In this document: positions 35,786 through 47,499 of the stretch, piece by piece | Position numbering within the stretch: the stretch's first letter is position 1 | Layout: each line of letters begins with the position of its first letter | Translations under genes and position numbers: made by a program | The notes under the pieces: model-generated | Told to the model about the DNA's origin: nothing | The model's database searches: none | What the model saw: only the letters and a program-made list of their open reading frames with translations | NCBI RefSeq assembly: GCF_002307475.1 | Contig: NZ_NTMH01000022.1 | Span: 1 to 64,000, forward strand | Direction: 5' to 3' | Length of the DNA stretch: 64,000 nt | Source of the DNA: Pantoea allii | Lineage (GTDB): Bacteria > Pseudomonadota > Gammaproteobacteria > Enterobacterales > Enterobacteriaceae

Positions 35786-37210
35786 TCAGGCAACGTCGCT
35801 GGTAACTTCGCTTTGCGTATTGCAGGGGGACGTCTGATTGCGGCCATTTCGCTTAGAGATATAGAGGTTTTTATCCGCGGCGGATATCAGGCGGTTGACC
35901 GTCTCGGCCCAGGCGTTACCCGGTTGTGCCTGGCCGTTTGCCAGCCCCAGGCTGACGGTGACGGTGACCGCGTTGCCGTGCAGTAAAAATTTCTCTTTGA
36001 CGATGCTCTGGCGAATCCCCTCGGCCAGCGAATAAATCATTTCTGGCGACAGGTCGAACTGCACAATCACAAACTCCTCTCCCCCAAAACGACAGATATG
36101 GCCGTGATTACCCACTAACGGCGAAATACGCCGGGCGATCTCTTCAAGGACACGGTCACCGGCATCATGACCAAAATTGTCGTTGACCGATTTAAAATAA
36201 TCCACATCCAGCAGGATGACGCCCACCTTACGGTGCTCAAAGAAGGGTTCATTGCGCAGATGTTCATACAGCCCCGAACGCGACAGGAGCTGGGTGAGAA
36301 AATCGTAGTCAGCACGCAGTGCCAGACGTTCATTGAGCTGGCGAATGGCATCCATGCTCACCGCCACAATTAACGGGCTCATGACGATAGTGGCCACGCC
36401 CAGACGCGCTGAGGTCAGGTGGCTGATCGGCAGCAGGTTGGCATCGCCCTGAATGTTCATGACGCCGTGCGACACCAACACGATTTGGCTAATACCGGTT
36501 ATCAGCGTGATCAGCGTGGTCAGGGGAACCGGTAAGACAATGGCGCACCAGATTAATGCGGGCACCGGAAGCGTAAGGCTGCCCGCGCCGCCCATTAATG
36601 CCCCCGTGATCAGGGACAACACCACGGCGATTAACGGGACAAGTTTGCCCAGTTGCAGCAAGCGCCTTGAGAACATGACGCGCCAGTGTGACGTTAACAG
36701 AAACGGCAGCAGCATTAACGCCGTGGAAAACTGCTCGCTGAACCAGTTCATCCACGCGTCAGCAAAGGCCGCGTTAATGCTGCCTACCTGCGCCAGTCCT
36801 CCCCAGGTGGCGCAACCGAGCGCTGCCAACAGACAGGCAGGGAAAATACGCAGTGCGTTAGATATACGCTCACTGCTGGAATCATGCTGATACTGCCGCC
36901 CCATCACCATCACGCAAATGATGATAAACAGGATATTGGCCACATTCAGCGTGAAGGCCGGTAACGCCCAGCCTGAAAACACCGCGTCGTTAAATACCAT
37001 GGCGCTGTAGCACACCAGATAAAAACGGGCTCGATGAAGAAAGGGATAGCGAAGCATCATCCCGGCGATGAAGGCATTCACCGGCCAGAACAGAGATAAG
37101 TCATGGGGAAAACGCAGATGTCCGCCGACAAAACAGAACATCAGAGTAATCATAAACAGCCAGAGGGCACTCTTTTTAGTATTGTGCTCTTCAAACAGCT
37201 TAACGCGCAT
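35786..37210 (-). CDS. Membrane diguanylate cyclase with MASE1-like sensor
   Basis: About 474 residues from the ATG at 37210, which has AAGG upstream. Longer in-frame starts exist to 37318. The N-terminal 300 residues hold eight or so membrane helices with an FWPVNAF motif as in MASE1 sensors. A GGDEF domain follows with the active site GGEEF. The residues before it (NHGH) do not form an RxxD inhibitory site. It should make c-di-GMP. In E. coli the diguanylate cyclase gene dgcC is also close to ddlA/iraP, but DgcC has a MASE2 domain, so this is not a simple orthologue. Confidence 0.85.
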   Translation of the reverse strand: MRVKLFEEHNTKKSALWLFMITLMFCFVGGHLRFPHDLSLFWPVNAFIAGMMLRYPFLHRARFYLVCYSAMVFNDAVFSGWALPAFTLNVANILFIIICVMVMGRQYQHDSSSERISNALRIFPACLLAALGCATWGGLAQVGSINAAFADAWMNWFSEQFSTALMLLPFLLTSHWRVMFSRRLLQLGKLVPLIAVVLSLITGALMGGAGSLTLPVPALIWCAIVLPVPLTTLITLITGISQIVLVSHGVMNIQGDANLLPISHLTSARLGVATIVMSPLIVAVSMDAIRQLNERLALRADYDFLTQLLSRSGLYEHLRNEPFFEHRKVGVILLDVDYFKSVNDNFGHDAGDRVLEEIARRISPLVGNHGHICRFGGEEFVIVQFDLSPEMIYSLAEGIRQSIVKEKFLLHGNAVTVTVSLGLANGQAQPGNAWAETVNRLISAADKNLYISKRNGRNQTSPCNTQSEVTSDVA

Positions 37211-37408
37211 ACGTCTGGACCTTGTCACAAAGAGGCTTACCATCACGCCGCTCACGGGGTATATGGCGTTATGATCATTTAACCCTGATTCTTGTCTGCG
37301 CCATTCAGAGAAAAGCACCCGTAAATGCGCGAACGTTACGGGTTTAACACCCGATACGAGATATAAACATACTGGCAGACATCCTTGCTCATTATGTCTT
37401 ACAAATAA

Positions 37409-37440
37409 AAAAATCGGATATCCGAGATATCCGATTTTTA
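37409..37440. terminator. Terminator-like hairpin downstream of the SulP gene
   Basis: AAAAATCGGATATC and GATATCCGATTTTT form a perfect 14-base stem around CGA. The hairpin carries A-runs before and T-runs after on both strands, so it can act in either direction. It lies 35-65 bases beyond the stop of the minus-strand SulP gene. Confidence 0.8.
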
Positions 37441-37473
37441 AAAAAAACGACCTGGCTGTTGAGGTCTGCGTGA

Positions 37474-38949
37474 CTATTTAACCGCCACGGGCCACTGACT
37501 CAGGCGGATTCCCCGTTTATCAGCATTATCACCAAAATCCTTCAGTACGGCCTTAACATCCGGATCGATGTATTCTGCATTATCGTTATCTACGATTACC
37601 ACGCTATTTTCGGGTATTTCATCCAGCAAGCCCTGCAGTTTAGGATTGTGCATAAAAGTCAGGTTTTGCTGGAAACGCAAAACGTAGTGGTCGTCGTAAC
37701 GCGTAAGCTGCAGCGCATTGCGGTGACTCTTGTAGATGCTATAGAGAATCTGTGTCGCAATACCTATCCCAATCCCGACCAGCATGCCCAGCGTGATAAT
37801 CCCGATAATCGTTGCCAGGAAAGGCACGTACTGCTGTGCTCCCATACGGAACTGCTCGATAAACAGGCGCGGCGCGGCCAGTTTATAGCCGGTGTACAAC
37901 AGCACCGCCGCCAGGCTGGCCAACGGAATGGCATTCAGCATTTCACTAAACCACATCCCACAAATCAGCAGCATGACACCGTGCAGCAAGATAGAGAGTT
38001 TGGTTTGTGCGCCAGCGTTGACGTTGGCTGAACTTCGGACGATGACCGCCGTAATCGGCATAGCCCCAAGGAAGCCCGCCGTCAGGTTGCCGATCCCCTG
38101 CGCAAACATCTCTCTGTTTGGCGAGGGCGCAGGGTTTTGCGGGCGCAGCTTTTTCAGGGCTTCCTGGCTCAGCAGGGTTTCCAGACTGGCCACCAGCGCC
38201 AGGGTCAGGGCAACGATCCAGACCTGCGGATTTTGCCATGCCATCCAGTCCGGGGTTTCCAGCTCCGCCATCATGGCGGAAACGCTGTCAAACGCGGGCA
38301 ATGAAATGCGCGGTAAAGCGCCGGTGAGCTCAGGGAACAAACGTGCGCCAGCGACCGTGACCACACAGCCAAACAGCACGGCGAATAATGGCCCGGGTAT
38401 CCACGCCAGCGCCTTGATGCGCTTAATGGGGCCGGTTGTCCATATAAACAGAATGAACAAGCCTACTAACGACACCAGCAGCGCCGACAGCGAGAACGTC
38501 ATTTCTCCGTTCACCAGCGACACTAACTTCACGCTGCCGCCCGCCCCCAGCGCCACCGGTATCTGCTGCATAATCAGCAGTAAACCAATCGCGGCCAGCA
38601 TGCCTTTGATAACGCTACCCGGCACTAACGCGATGAACCGTCCGGCGCACAACAGACCAAACAGGCACTGTAACAGTCCGGCGATAATCAGGGCGGTCAG
38701 GAAGGCGGAGAAGCTGCCCAGCGTCGCCATAGACGCGACGACGATGGTGACCAGTCCTGCGGCCGGTCCGCTGACGGCGAAACGTGAAGGACTGAGGGAG
38801 GTAACAAGTATTCCGCCAATAACGCCCGTTAATAACCCGGCGAAAGGCGGCAGCCCGCTGGCCTGTGCAATACCCAGGCAGAGCGGCAGTGCGACCAGAA
38901 ACACAACCAGCCCTGCCGGCACATCGCGGCGTAAGGTATCCAGATTCAT
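37474..38949 (-). CDS. SulP-family transporter coupled to carbonic anhydrase (likely bicarbonate)
   Basis: A 491-residue membrane protein with the SulP fold: RRDVPAGLVVFLVALPLCLG at the start, about 12-14 helices to residue 410, and a short C-terminal STAS-like domain. Its ATG overlaps the stop of the carbonic anhydrase gene as ATGA. The translational coupling suggests that the pair moves and interconverts CO2 and bicarbonate. It is only distantly similar to the SulP protein at 14888-16366. The substrate is an inference. Confidence 0.88.
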   Translation of the reverse strand: MNLDTLRRDVPAGLVVFLVALPLCLGIAQASGLPPFAGLLTGVIGGILVTSLSPSRFAVSGPAAGLVTIVVASMATLGSFSAFLTALIIAGLLQCLFGLLCAGRFIALVPGSVIKGMLAAIGLLLIMQQIPVALGAGGSVKLVSLVNGEMTFSLSALLVSLVGLFILFIWTTGPIKRIKALAWIPGPLFAVLFGCVVTVAGARLFPELTGALPRISLPAFDSVSAMMAELETPDWMAWQNPQVWIVALTLALVASLETLLSQEALKKLRPQNPAPSPNREMFAQGIGNLTAGFLGAMPITAVIVRSSANVNAGAQTKLSILLHGVMLLICGMWFSEMLNAIPLASLAAVLLYTGYKLAAPRLFIEQFRMGAQQYVPFLATIIGIITLGMLVGIGIGIATQILYSIYKSHRNALQLTRYDDHYVLRFQQNLTFMHNPKLQGLLDEIPENSVVIVDNDNAEYIDPDVKAVLKDFGDNADKRGIRLSQWPVAVK

Positions 38950-39578
38950 GGTGAAGACTCCTCTGCAGATTGCTGAATCAACTCTTTCAGATGACCCGAT
39001 TGCAGGTCGTAAACACAGCCAAACACGTCAAGTTCCTGACCAGACTGCCAGGCCTGCCGTACCGGTTCTGTTGCCACCAGGTTGGCGAACTGCACCAGAA
39101 CATTCGCTTCAACCAGACGATTAAGCGTCTCGCTCTCCGTCTCCTGCCCGGCTTCGTGGCTAAGATGGCGTTCTAATCCACTACGCAGAAAGGCAATACG
39201 CCGGGCCAGAGCGGAGTCCTCAGTGGCTAACGGGCTGCCCGGCAGGGCTAAGGCAGCCTGAACGCCACCGCAGCCGTAATGACCACTCAACACGATTCGC
39301 TTTACCCCAAGGTAAAAAACGGCATATTGCAGCACGCTCAGCAGGTTATCGTCCTCTGCCACAACCATATTGGCGATATTACGATGAACAAACAGTTCGC
39401 CGGGATGCGATCCCGTTAATACCTCCGCTGGCACCCGGCTGTCTGAACAACCTATCCATAATGAGTGCGGTTTTTGCTGATATAAGGATTTTTCAAAATA
39501 GGCGGGGTTACGCTGGCGGCGCTGTAATGCCCAACTGCGATTTTTCGCTAATAAGGGTTTAAGTGTCGTCACAATCAT
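38946..39578 (-). CDS. Beta-carbonic anhydrase (Can-like)
   Basis: This 210-residue zinc enzyme hydrates CO2 to bicarbonate. The zinc ligands are Cys44, Asp46, His100 and Cys103 (in CSDSR and HYGCG), with Arg48 of the Asp-Arg dyad. These positions match E. coli Can shifted by two, so a type II, pH-regulated enzyme is likely. It is the first gene of the operon with the SulP transporter. The remaining sequence is a paralogue-level match to Can, so I leave the symbol blank. Confidence 0.93.
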   Translation of the reverse strand: MIVTTLKPLLAKNRSWALQRRQRNPAYFEKSLYQQKPHSLWIGCSDSRVPAEVLTGSHPGELFVHRNIANMVVAEDDNLLSVLQYAVFYLGVKRIVLSGHYGCGGVQAALALPGSPLATEDSALARRIAFLRSGLERHLSHEAGQETESETLNRLVEANVLVQFANLVATEPVRQAWQSGQELDVFGCVYDLQSGHLKELIQQSAEESSP

Positions 39579-40149
39579 CTTCTCTCTACGACCGGGAATA
39601 TCACTTCCTGGCTGACCACGGACTGAACCCGCTCACTGAATCGCCGCGAACGGGTTACGAAATCTGAAGCTCATCACATTAATAGGTTATAGCGGCTTAT
39701 GATTACTAATGCACACAGAATATTTTATGCCAGAAACATCCGGCGCTATATGTCAGTATTTGTTCAACAAACGTCATGATCACGTAAATTACCTTAAGAG
39801 GTCATACCACATAAACATTAAATTACTTTAATTATTTTATATAAAAATCATATAATTAAAAATAAAGCCGAAAAATGAAAACTGACAAATAAATACAAAA
39901 CCGTTGTCGTTAGTCAGATGGATAAAACAGAAACAAGGCGAAATGCCAGGATTACTCTTAAATGCAGAATTTATGAATAGCACGATCAACCGCCTTTATT
40001 CTGTATAAGCAGTTAATCGAACTTTGTTAAGGGTGAAATTAAAGCAAGAGATGGTTAATTTAATTTGCGTGAAAATAATGACGGCGGTAAGTAAATAATC
40101 TCAGCGGTGTGAAAGAGCCTGCCCACGGCAGGCTCATCATATTGACACT
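39579..40149. other. AT-rich intergenic region upstream of the carbonic anhydrase operon
   Basis: About 570 mostly AT-rich bases. The part next to 39578 should hold the promoter of the carbonic anhydrase operon. The part next to 40150 holds the hairpin at 40115-40135. No gene was recognised. Confidence 0.5.
40115..40135 (-). terminator. Hairpin terminator of the phosphatase gene
   Basis: On the minus strand GAGCCTGCC and GGCAGGCTC pair perfectly around GTG, followed by TTTCAC. It lies 15 bases after the stop of the phosphatase gene. The T-run is short, so termination may be partial. Confidence 0.6.
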
Positions 40150-40959
40150 TTATTTACCGTTCCAGGCCCTCAGCCGCGCTTCACGGACGGAAAGCTGCTG
40201 TTCAGGCGTCAGCTTATTGTAATTTTCTGCCATGCCGCTCTCCCAGTCACCGTAAAGTGGGTTTGGCAACACAATGAACTGGGTGCCAAATAGCGCATGA
40301 TTATTTTCGACAAACCCCTGACGCTGCGCGTTACCCTGATGCCAGGTCGCCCCGCCAAAATCATTCAGGTTGTCACCGATATACAACACGACGTTGTAGC
40401 CGGCGTTTTTAATCGCATCGAAGCGTGCCTGTTTGTTTGAAGAGTCGGTTTTCAGGCTCACCGTTTTTTCACTGACACCGCTGAAGCCAAGCTGCTGAAG
40501 GTTAGCCACCGTGGCAGCGTAATCTTTCTGGTCGCGGTTGGAGACATAGAATACGGTGCCGCCATGACTGTTAACATAGCGGGCAAACTCTACCGCACCA
40601 GGCACGGCTTTGGCCTGGCGTGCCTGCGTCCAGGCCGACCAGGTTTTATCGCTGAAAGGCTGTCCATTCTTCGCCTGCCATGCGCTGTAGGCGCTGTTAT
40701 CCAGCATGGTTTCATCTAAATCGACAATCACCGCTTTGGGCTTGCCCACCAGCGAAGCCGACTGATCAAAGGCCAGACGTGCACTGTTAAACGCCTGCCA
40801 ACTGAGCGCCTGATATTCACCGGACTGCTGGAACCAGTTTAACGCCAGCACCGATTGCTGCCCCAGTTGCTGTTGTGCCTGCTGCTGGGAAGGGTGTGCA
40901 CAACCCGCAAGCGCCAGCGCAACCACGGCCGACAGCGCGAAATTCACTGAATTTTTCAT
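40150..40959 (-). CDS. Lipoprotein acid phosphatase, e(P4) family (HAD class IIIB)
   Basis: A 269-residue lipoprotein with a signal peptide and lipobox LAGC (lipidated Cys20). The HAD motif DLDET carries the nucleophile Asp80 and the acid/base Asp82, and GDNLNDF holds the C-terminal metal aspartates. Family members are outer-membrane 5'-nucleotidases that dephosphorylate NMN and other nucleotides for uptake. It is monocistronic and divergent from the laccase-domain gene. An outer- or inner-membrane location is not decided by the residues after the Cys (Ala-His). Confidence 0.9.
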   Translation of the reverse strand: MKNSVNFALSAVVALALAGCAHPSQQQAQQQLGQQSVLALNWFQQSGEYQALSWQAFNSARLAFDQSASLVGKPKAVIVDLDETMLDNSAYSAWQAKNGQPFSDKTWSAWTQARQAKAVPGAVEFARYVNSHGGTVFYVSNRDQKDYAATVANLQQLGFSGVSEKTVSLKTDSSNKQARFDAIKNAGYNVVLYIGDNLNDFGGATWHQGNAQRQGFVENNHALFGTQFIVLPNPLYGDWESGMAENYNKLTPEQQLSVREARLRAWNGK

Positions 40960-41067
40960 CGATTCATCCTAAGGTGTGAAAGATTTGAGTGGGTAACGCT
41001 TCAAAAATGTAGCAGTTAACGTAAGCTGATGGCAGCAGATTGCACGCTGTCCTGACAGGAGAAGAGG

Positions 41068-41775
41068 ATGTCCGCCATGCCGCGTTCGCCGTTACTTGAT
41101 GCACTAGACTGGGTCGATTATGCTTTTCAGCCCGCTGGCGCGCCGCCGCCTGAGGATGCGGCCTACGGGCATCAACGCCACAGCGCCGTTGTGTTAACCG
41201 ACATCCATAATATCCCACCTAAACGTTGCGAATCAGATGGCGTGATTGCCACGGGCCATCGGCCGGTAGCGGTGTACACCGCGGACTGTTTACCCGTACT
41301 GTTCGCCGACAGCCAACAGCAACAGGTCGCCGCCGTTCATGCTGGCCTGCAAGGCACGCTGGCGGGCGTACTCTATCGCGCCGTGGAACAACTTTGCGCA
41401 CGCGGTGCCACGCCGCAGAGCCTGACGGTTGCGATTGGCCCGGCGCTGGCACCCTGCTGTTTCGAGCTGGATCGCCAGCGACTGGCAGACATTGCGCAGT
41501 TGCCCGGTATTCCCCTGCCGCTGCGCTATTATCATCAACAGCCGCATAATCCTCAGGCACAGCGCCCCCAGGCCCGGGCCACCCGAGAAGGTATCTGGTT
41601 CGATTTACCGCATCTGGCTAAACAGATGCTGACCGATGCCGGGGTTCCGGCGGGGCAAATTGATCAGATTGACCAGTGCACCTACTGCACAACAGAGTCG
41701 GGGTCCAGTTATCGCTTTAATACGCACCACAGCAGCGGCTATCGTTCGCGCTATTCATGGATTCGTCGACGCTGA
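41068..41775 (+). CDS. YfiH-like laccase-domain (purine nucleoside phosphorylase/polyphenol oxidase family) protein
   Basis: A 235-residue member of the YfiH/PgeF/LACC1 family: DGVIATGHRPVAVYTADCLP, HAGLQGTLAGVL and the C-terminal CTYCTTESGSSYRFNTHHSSGYRSRYS hold the conserved His/Cys zinc ligands. The YfiH family has been linked to purine-nucleoside cleavage and to peptidoglycan-precursor editing. This one is probably a second copy rather than the orthologue next to clpB. GGAGAAGAGG precedes the ATG. It lies upstream of fadH but is not obviously functionally related. Confidence 0.85.
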   Translation: MSAMPRSPLLDALDWVDYAFQPAGAPPPEDAAYGHQRHSAVVLTDIHNIPPKRCESDGVIATGHRPVAVYTADCLPVLFADSQQQQVAAVHAGLQGTLAGVLYRAVEQLCARGATPQSLTVAIGPALAPCCFELDRQRLADIAQLPGIPLPLRYYHQQPHNPQAQRPQARATREGIWFDLPHLAKQMLTDAGVPAGQIDQIDQCTYCTTESGSSYRFNTHHSSGYRSRYSWIRRR

Positions 41776-41945
41776 ATCCAACGTCATCGGTTATACCTGC
41801 CCTGCTGCCTCAGCCATCGGTTTGGCACCTGACTGCCCCATCGGGTATGGCCGCTTTTATGATGCTTCTCACACCCTGATGCCATTTCACTTTTTTTTAA
41901 CAAAGAAATGGTTAAAGCTAACTCATCCGACCACTTTATCTGTGA

Positions 41946-43973
<2,028 letters not shown>

Positions 43974-45092
43974 TTAACGCATTTTCACGGCGCGCAGCAC
44001 CACAAATTTTTTGTTAGAGGCCACCAGCGTGCAGTTACCAAACAGCTTTTTCAGCTTGTGGTGATAATCAAGATGACGGTTGCCGACAATGCGCAGCTCA
44101 CCACCATATTGCAGGCAGCGCTTAGCATCGCGGAACATCTGCCAGGCCAGGTGGTCGGTGACGGCGTGCTGCTGGTGGAACGGCGGATTACACAGTACCG
44201 CATGCAACGTATCAGACGGATAGCCACTCAGCACATTGTTCACCTGGAACTGGCAGCGCGACAGATCGTCTGGGCGGTTGACCTCAACGTTTAACCGGCT
44301 GGACGCCACCGCCATATAAGACTCATCAAGGAAATGCACCTCGGCCTCAGGGTTCTGCGCCAGCGCCATCAGCCCGATCACGCCATTACCACAGCCCAGA
44401 TCGACGATTTCGCCTTCGATATTTTCCGGCAGATGCTGCATAAACAAGCGCGCACCGATATCCAGGGATGACCGGGAAAACACGTTGGCGTGGTTGTGAA
44501 TCTGATAAGGCGTTCCGTCCAGCGGCCAGACGTGGGTGAGCGATTTCTCGCGCAGTTCTGGCTGGGTGAACTGGCTGTAAATCACGCGCGCTTTTTTTAC
44601 GGCCAGCGAGGTTTTGGTTTCACCGATAATCTGTTCAAACAGTTGCAGCGTTGAGGTATGAATCTCTTTCGCGCGTCCCGCTGCCAGCACAACGGTTTCA
44701 GGGGTAATGACCTGACGCACCGCCCGCAATTGCTGCTCCAGAAGGGCCAGGGTTTTCGGGATTTTGATCAACACCAGTGCCGGGGCGGCAGGAAGGGCCG
44801 CCAGGCTGTCGAGGAAATGAACCTCGCTGTCATCCTGTTCATTCAGCCGCAGATTCTGGCGAGTGGCCTGCTGACTCAGCCAGGAGTCACTGATATGCCA
44901 CACTGGACGTGCATTAAGCGCGCAGGTTAATGCGCCGAAGCTGTCGTTAAAAATTAACGCCGGGCCAGACGGCAGGCTTTGCTGCAACAGATATTCATCA
45001 GCGGCATCCCAGGCTTGTAACGGACTTTCGTCACGCATCTGCGGGAAACGATGCAGGATCAGTGTGCGATCGTTCAGTTCAAGTTGACTCAT
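43974..45092 (-). CDS. rlmG: 23S rRNA m2G1835 methyltransferase RlmG
   Basis: A 372-residue protein with a degenerate N-terminal methyltransferase-like domain and a C-terminal catalytic Rossmann domain. [15 protein letters not shown] (SAM motif I) and NPPFHQQH (motif IV) define the guanine-N2 methyltransferase family. The ATG at 45092 with a GGAG site is used. The frame extends 14 codons further without one. It is divergent from ygjP, as in E. coli. Confidence 0.94.
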   Translation of the reverse strand: MSQLELNDRTLILHRFPQMRDESPLQAWDAADEYLLQQSLPSGPALIFNDSFGALTCALNARPVWHISDSWLSQQATRQNLRLNEQDDSEVHFLDSLAALPAAPALVLIKIPKTLALLEQQLRAVRQVITPETVVLAAGRAKEIHTSTLQLFEQIIGETKTSLAVKKARVIYSQFTQPELREKSLTHVWPLDGTPYQIHNHANVFSRSSLDIGARLFMQHLPENIEGEIVDLGCGNGVIGLMALAQNPEAEVHFLDESYMAVASSRLNVEVNRPDDLSRCQFQVNNVLSGYPSDTLHAVLCNPPFHQQHAVTDHLAWQMFRDAKRCLQYGGELRIVGNRHLDYHHKLKKLFGNCTLVASNKKFVVLRAVKMR

Positions 45093-45174
45093 GAATTCTC
45101 CGGCGTGGTACACTTTGGTTGATTTTCGCCCCAAAAAGGGGGCGCAGTATACTGTCTTTCGCCGGGAATCTCTA

Positions 45175-45678
45175 ATGTCCTCACTTATCTATCTTCAGGG
45201 TTATCCTGAGTCCATCCTTGAACAGGTGCAGACACTCATTGATCGTCAGCGGTTAGGCCCGGTGCTACAACAGCGCTATCCCGATATGCATGACGTAATG
45301 AGTGATAAGGCGCTGTACGACTTTACGCTGGCGCTCAAAAACCGCTATATGCGAAATGCCCCGCCGATTAACAAGGTGATATGGGATAACAAGATTAAGG
45401 TCATGAAGCATGCGCTGGGCTTGCACACAGCCATATCACGCGTGCAGGGCGGCAACCTGAAGGCCAAAGCCGAGATCCGTATTTCGACGTTTTTCCGCCA
45501 GGCACCCGAACCCTTTTTACGGATGATCGTGGTGCATGAGCTGGCGCACCTGAAAGAGAAAAACCACGATAAGGCGTTTTATCAGCTCTGCTGCCATATG
45601 GAGCCGGACTACCACCAGCTCGAATTTGATGCGCGCCTGTGGATGACCGAGCAGGCGATGCGCGGCAACGCGGCTTAG
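45175..45678 (+). CDS. ygjP: YgjP metal-dependent hydrolase family protein (M48-like)
   Basis: A 167-residue protein nearly identical in pattern to E. coli Ygj[15 protein letters not shown] at the start, [16 protein letters not shown], and the zinc motif [19 protein letters not shown]. The family has been described as a UTP pyrophosphatase or wrss-type zinc peptidase, and the substrate in this organism is not certain. It is divergent from rlmG. Its stop codon overlaps the end of the ClC gene. Confidence 0.92.
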   Translation: MSSLIYLQGYPESILEQVQTLIDRQRLGPVLQQRYPDMHDVMSDKALYDFTLALKNRYMRNAPPINKVIWDNKIKVMKHALGLHTAISRVQGGNLKAKAEIRISTFFRQAPEPFLRMIVVHELAHLKEKNHDKAFYQLCCHMEPDYHQLEFDARLWMTEQAMRGNAA

Positions 45679-47363
45679 AGAAACTGCTGGGCTTTCTGAA
45701 TCAGGCTGGTTTTCGTCAGCGCCCCCATAAAACGGCGCTCCTGCGGATTATTCAACACCGGCAGGCGTTCCAGCGTCACCGCCGCAAAGGCTTCCCATCC
45801 TTCCCGTATACTTTGGTTTTGATAGGCCACCGGGAAATCTTCGTCCATGACGCATTCAACCGGTGAGTCCAGGTTAATCTCCTGCGCCAGCACCCGGCGT
45901 GAAATTTCATGGATCGACACCACACCAAGAAAAGCCCCTGCCGCATTGATCACATACACATAGCGCTCACGCTTCAGGGAGCTCACCGCCAGCGCCTCTC
46001 CTACCGATGCCTCCGGCTGGAGCGCTGCCCCCGGAATAATCAGCTCGGCGATGCGCATATTATCGAAATCATATTTCGCTTCAGAGCGGTTAAAATGGTG
46101 AGTAACGACCGGATAGGTGCTGGCCATTTGCAGGCGATAAACCACCATTGTTGCCAGCACGGAGGCAATCATGACCGGAAACAGCAAACTGCTGTTGAGC
46201 GTCATTTCCAGCACCATCAGCATCGCCATCAAAGGAGCCTGACTCACCGCCGCCAGCACCGCCGCCATGCCCACGGCGGCGAACAGCAAGACGTTGTGAA
46301 GGGGAAGATGCAGCGCTACGCCGCCGAGCGCGATAACCATGCCCAGCAGCGCACCGATGAGTAAGGACGGCGTAAACAGCCCGCCCACGGCATTGGAGCC
46401 CACAGAGAGGCTGGTCGCCAGCATTTTTAACACCAGCAACAGCAGTAATCCCGACAGCAGATAATGCCCCGCCATCACCTTGACGATCACTTCATAGCCA
46501 TTGCCCAAAATATCTGTAGAGATCAGCGCCAGCAGGCCCACGGCGAATCCCCCTGCCCCAAGCCGCAACGGCAACGAAGTGACCCGGCTGAACAGCATTT
46601 TAGTACGCGCAATCAGGCGAATCAGAAGCAACCCCGCCAGCCCGGACAGCAAACCAATCAGGACAGTAATCAACAGACTGTTGATATCCATGGTGAAGCT
46701 GACATCCGCCAGCGGATAAAGCGCATGACGGAACCCCATCGCCCACATGGTCATTACCGCCACGGCCGATGACACCACCAGCGGGATCAGACGCTGCAGC
46801 GCCGACATGCCAAAGGCAATCTCCGCCACGAAAATAGCCGACGCCAGCGGCGCATGATAAACCGATGAAAGACCGGCGGCGGCGGCCATGGCAACGACAT
46901 CACTGTTTTTTAACTGTAATGAGCGGGGCAAGACACGACCGATTATGCTGCCACACAGGGCGGCGAGCTGAACCATCGGGCCTTCTTTACCGATTGAGGC
47001 GCCGCTGCCAATACTGGCTATCGACGACAGCGCCCGAAAAAGCGAGGTTTTGGTCGGAACGGCGTCAAGGCGGGCATTAATCACTTCGAGATAGTCCGTT
47101 TTTACGGTTTGCTGCTGCTCAATCGCCACCGCATAACGCAGGAAGAATCCCGCCAGCAGGCCGCCAACACCGACCAGAACCGGCCAGAATATCCAGGGCC
47201 AGAGATGCAACGACTCGGTGATATCGTTGCTGCGACCAAACAGCAACTGATTGATAAACTCAATGGTTTCACGGAATAACAAGGTGACTAACGACGCCGC
47301 ACAGCCAACGGGAATGGCAATAAGCAATGTGGTCCAGTTTAGTGCGTGTTTACTTCCTTTCAC
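45675..47363 (-). CDS. ClC-family chloride channel/transporter with CBS domains
   Basis: A 562-residue protein with the ClC fold and a C-terminal CBS pair (about 430-560). The motifs GSGASIGKEGP (gating Glu in GKEGP) and GSNAVGGLFTPSL line the anion pathway. At the position of the intracellular proton glutamate of E. coli ClcA, FIIEEM aligns with FVAEIA. This leaves one Glu and replaces the other (E203) by Ile, as in ClcB, so proton coupling is uncertain. It lies between ygjP and ygjR, where E. coli has no ClC gene. Confidence 0.88.
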   Translation of the reverse strand: MKGSKHALNWTTLLIAIPVGCAASLVTLLFRETIEFINQLLFGRSNDITESLHLWPWIFWPVLVGVGGLLAGFFLRYAVAIEQQQTVKTDYLEVINARLDAVPTKTSLFRALSSIASIGSGASIGKEGPMVQLAALCGSIIGRVLPRSLQLKNSDVVAMAAAAGLSSVYHAPLASAIFVAEIAFGMSALQRLIPLVVSSAVAVMTMWAMGFRHALYPLADVSFTMDINSLLITVLIGLLSGLAGLLLIRLIARTKMLFSRVTSLPLRLGAGGFAVGLLALISTDILGNGYEVIVKVMAGHYLLSGLLLLLVLKMLATSLSVGSNAVGGLFTPSLLIGALLGMVIALGGVALHLPLHNVLLFAAVGMAAVLAAVSQAPLMAMLMVLEMTLNSSLLFPVMIASVLATMVVYRLQMASTYPVVTHHFNRSEAKYDFDNMRIAELIIPGAALQPEASVGEALAVSSLKRERYVYVINAAGAFLGVVSIHEISRRVLAQEINLDSPVECVMDEDFPVAYQNQSIREGWEAFAAVTLERLPVLNNPQERRFMGALTKTSLIQKAQQFL

Positions 47364-47499
47364 CTGCGCTCCCAGTCTTGTGCTTAACGTGCTTTATCCA
47401 GCCATATTATTGGAATGGAGATCTCAGGATCAACGTCTGGCGTTGCTTGCCCGGTTTCAGATGCTACTCTGCGGTTTTTACACATGCAGGAGGCTAACT

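Noticed and set aside
37892..39124. 410-codon open frame on the plus strand
   Set aside because: It is antisense to the SulP and carbonic anhydrase genes, both of which have family motifs and overlapping start/stop codons. The frame is a by-product of codon bias.
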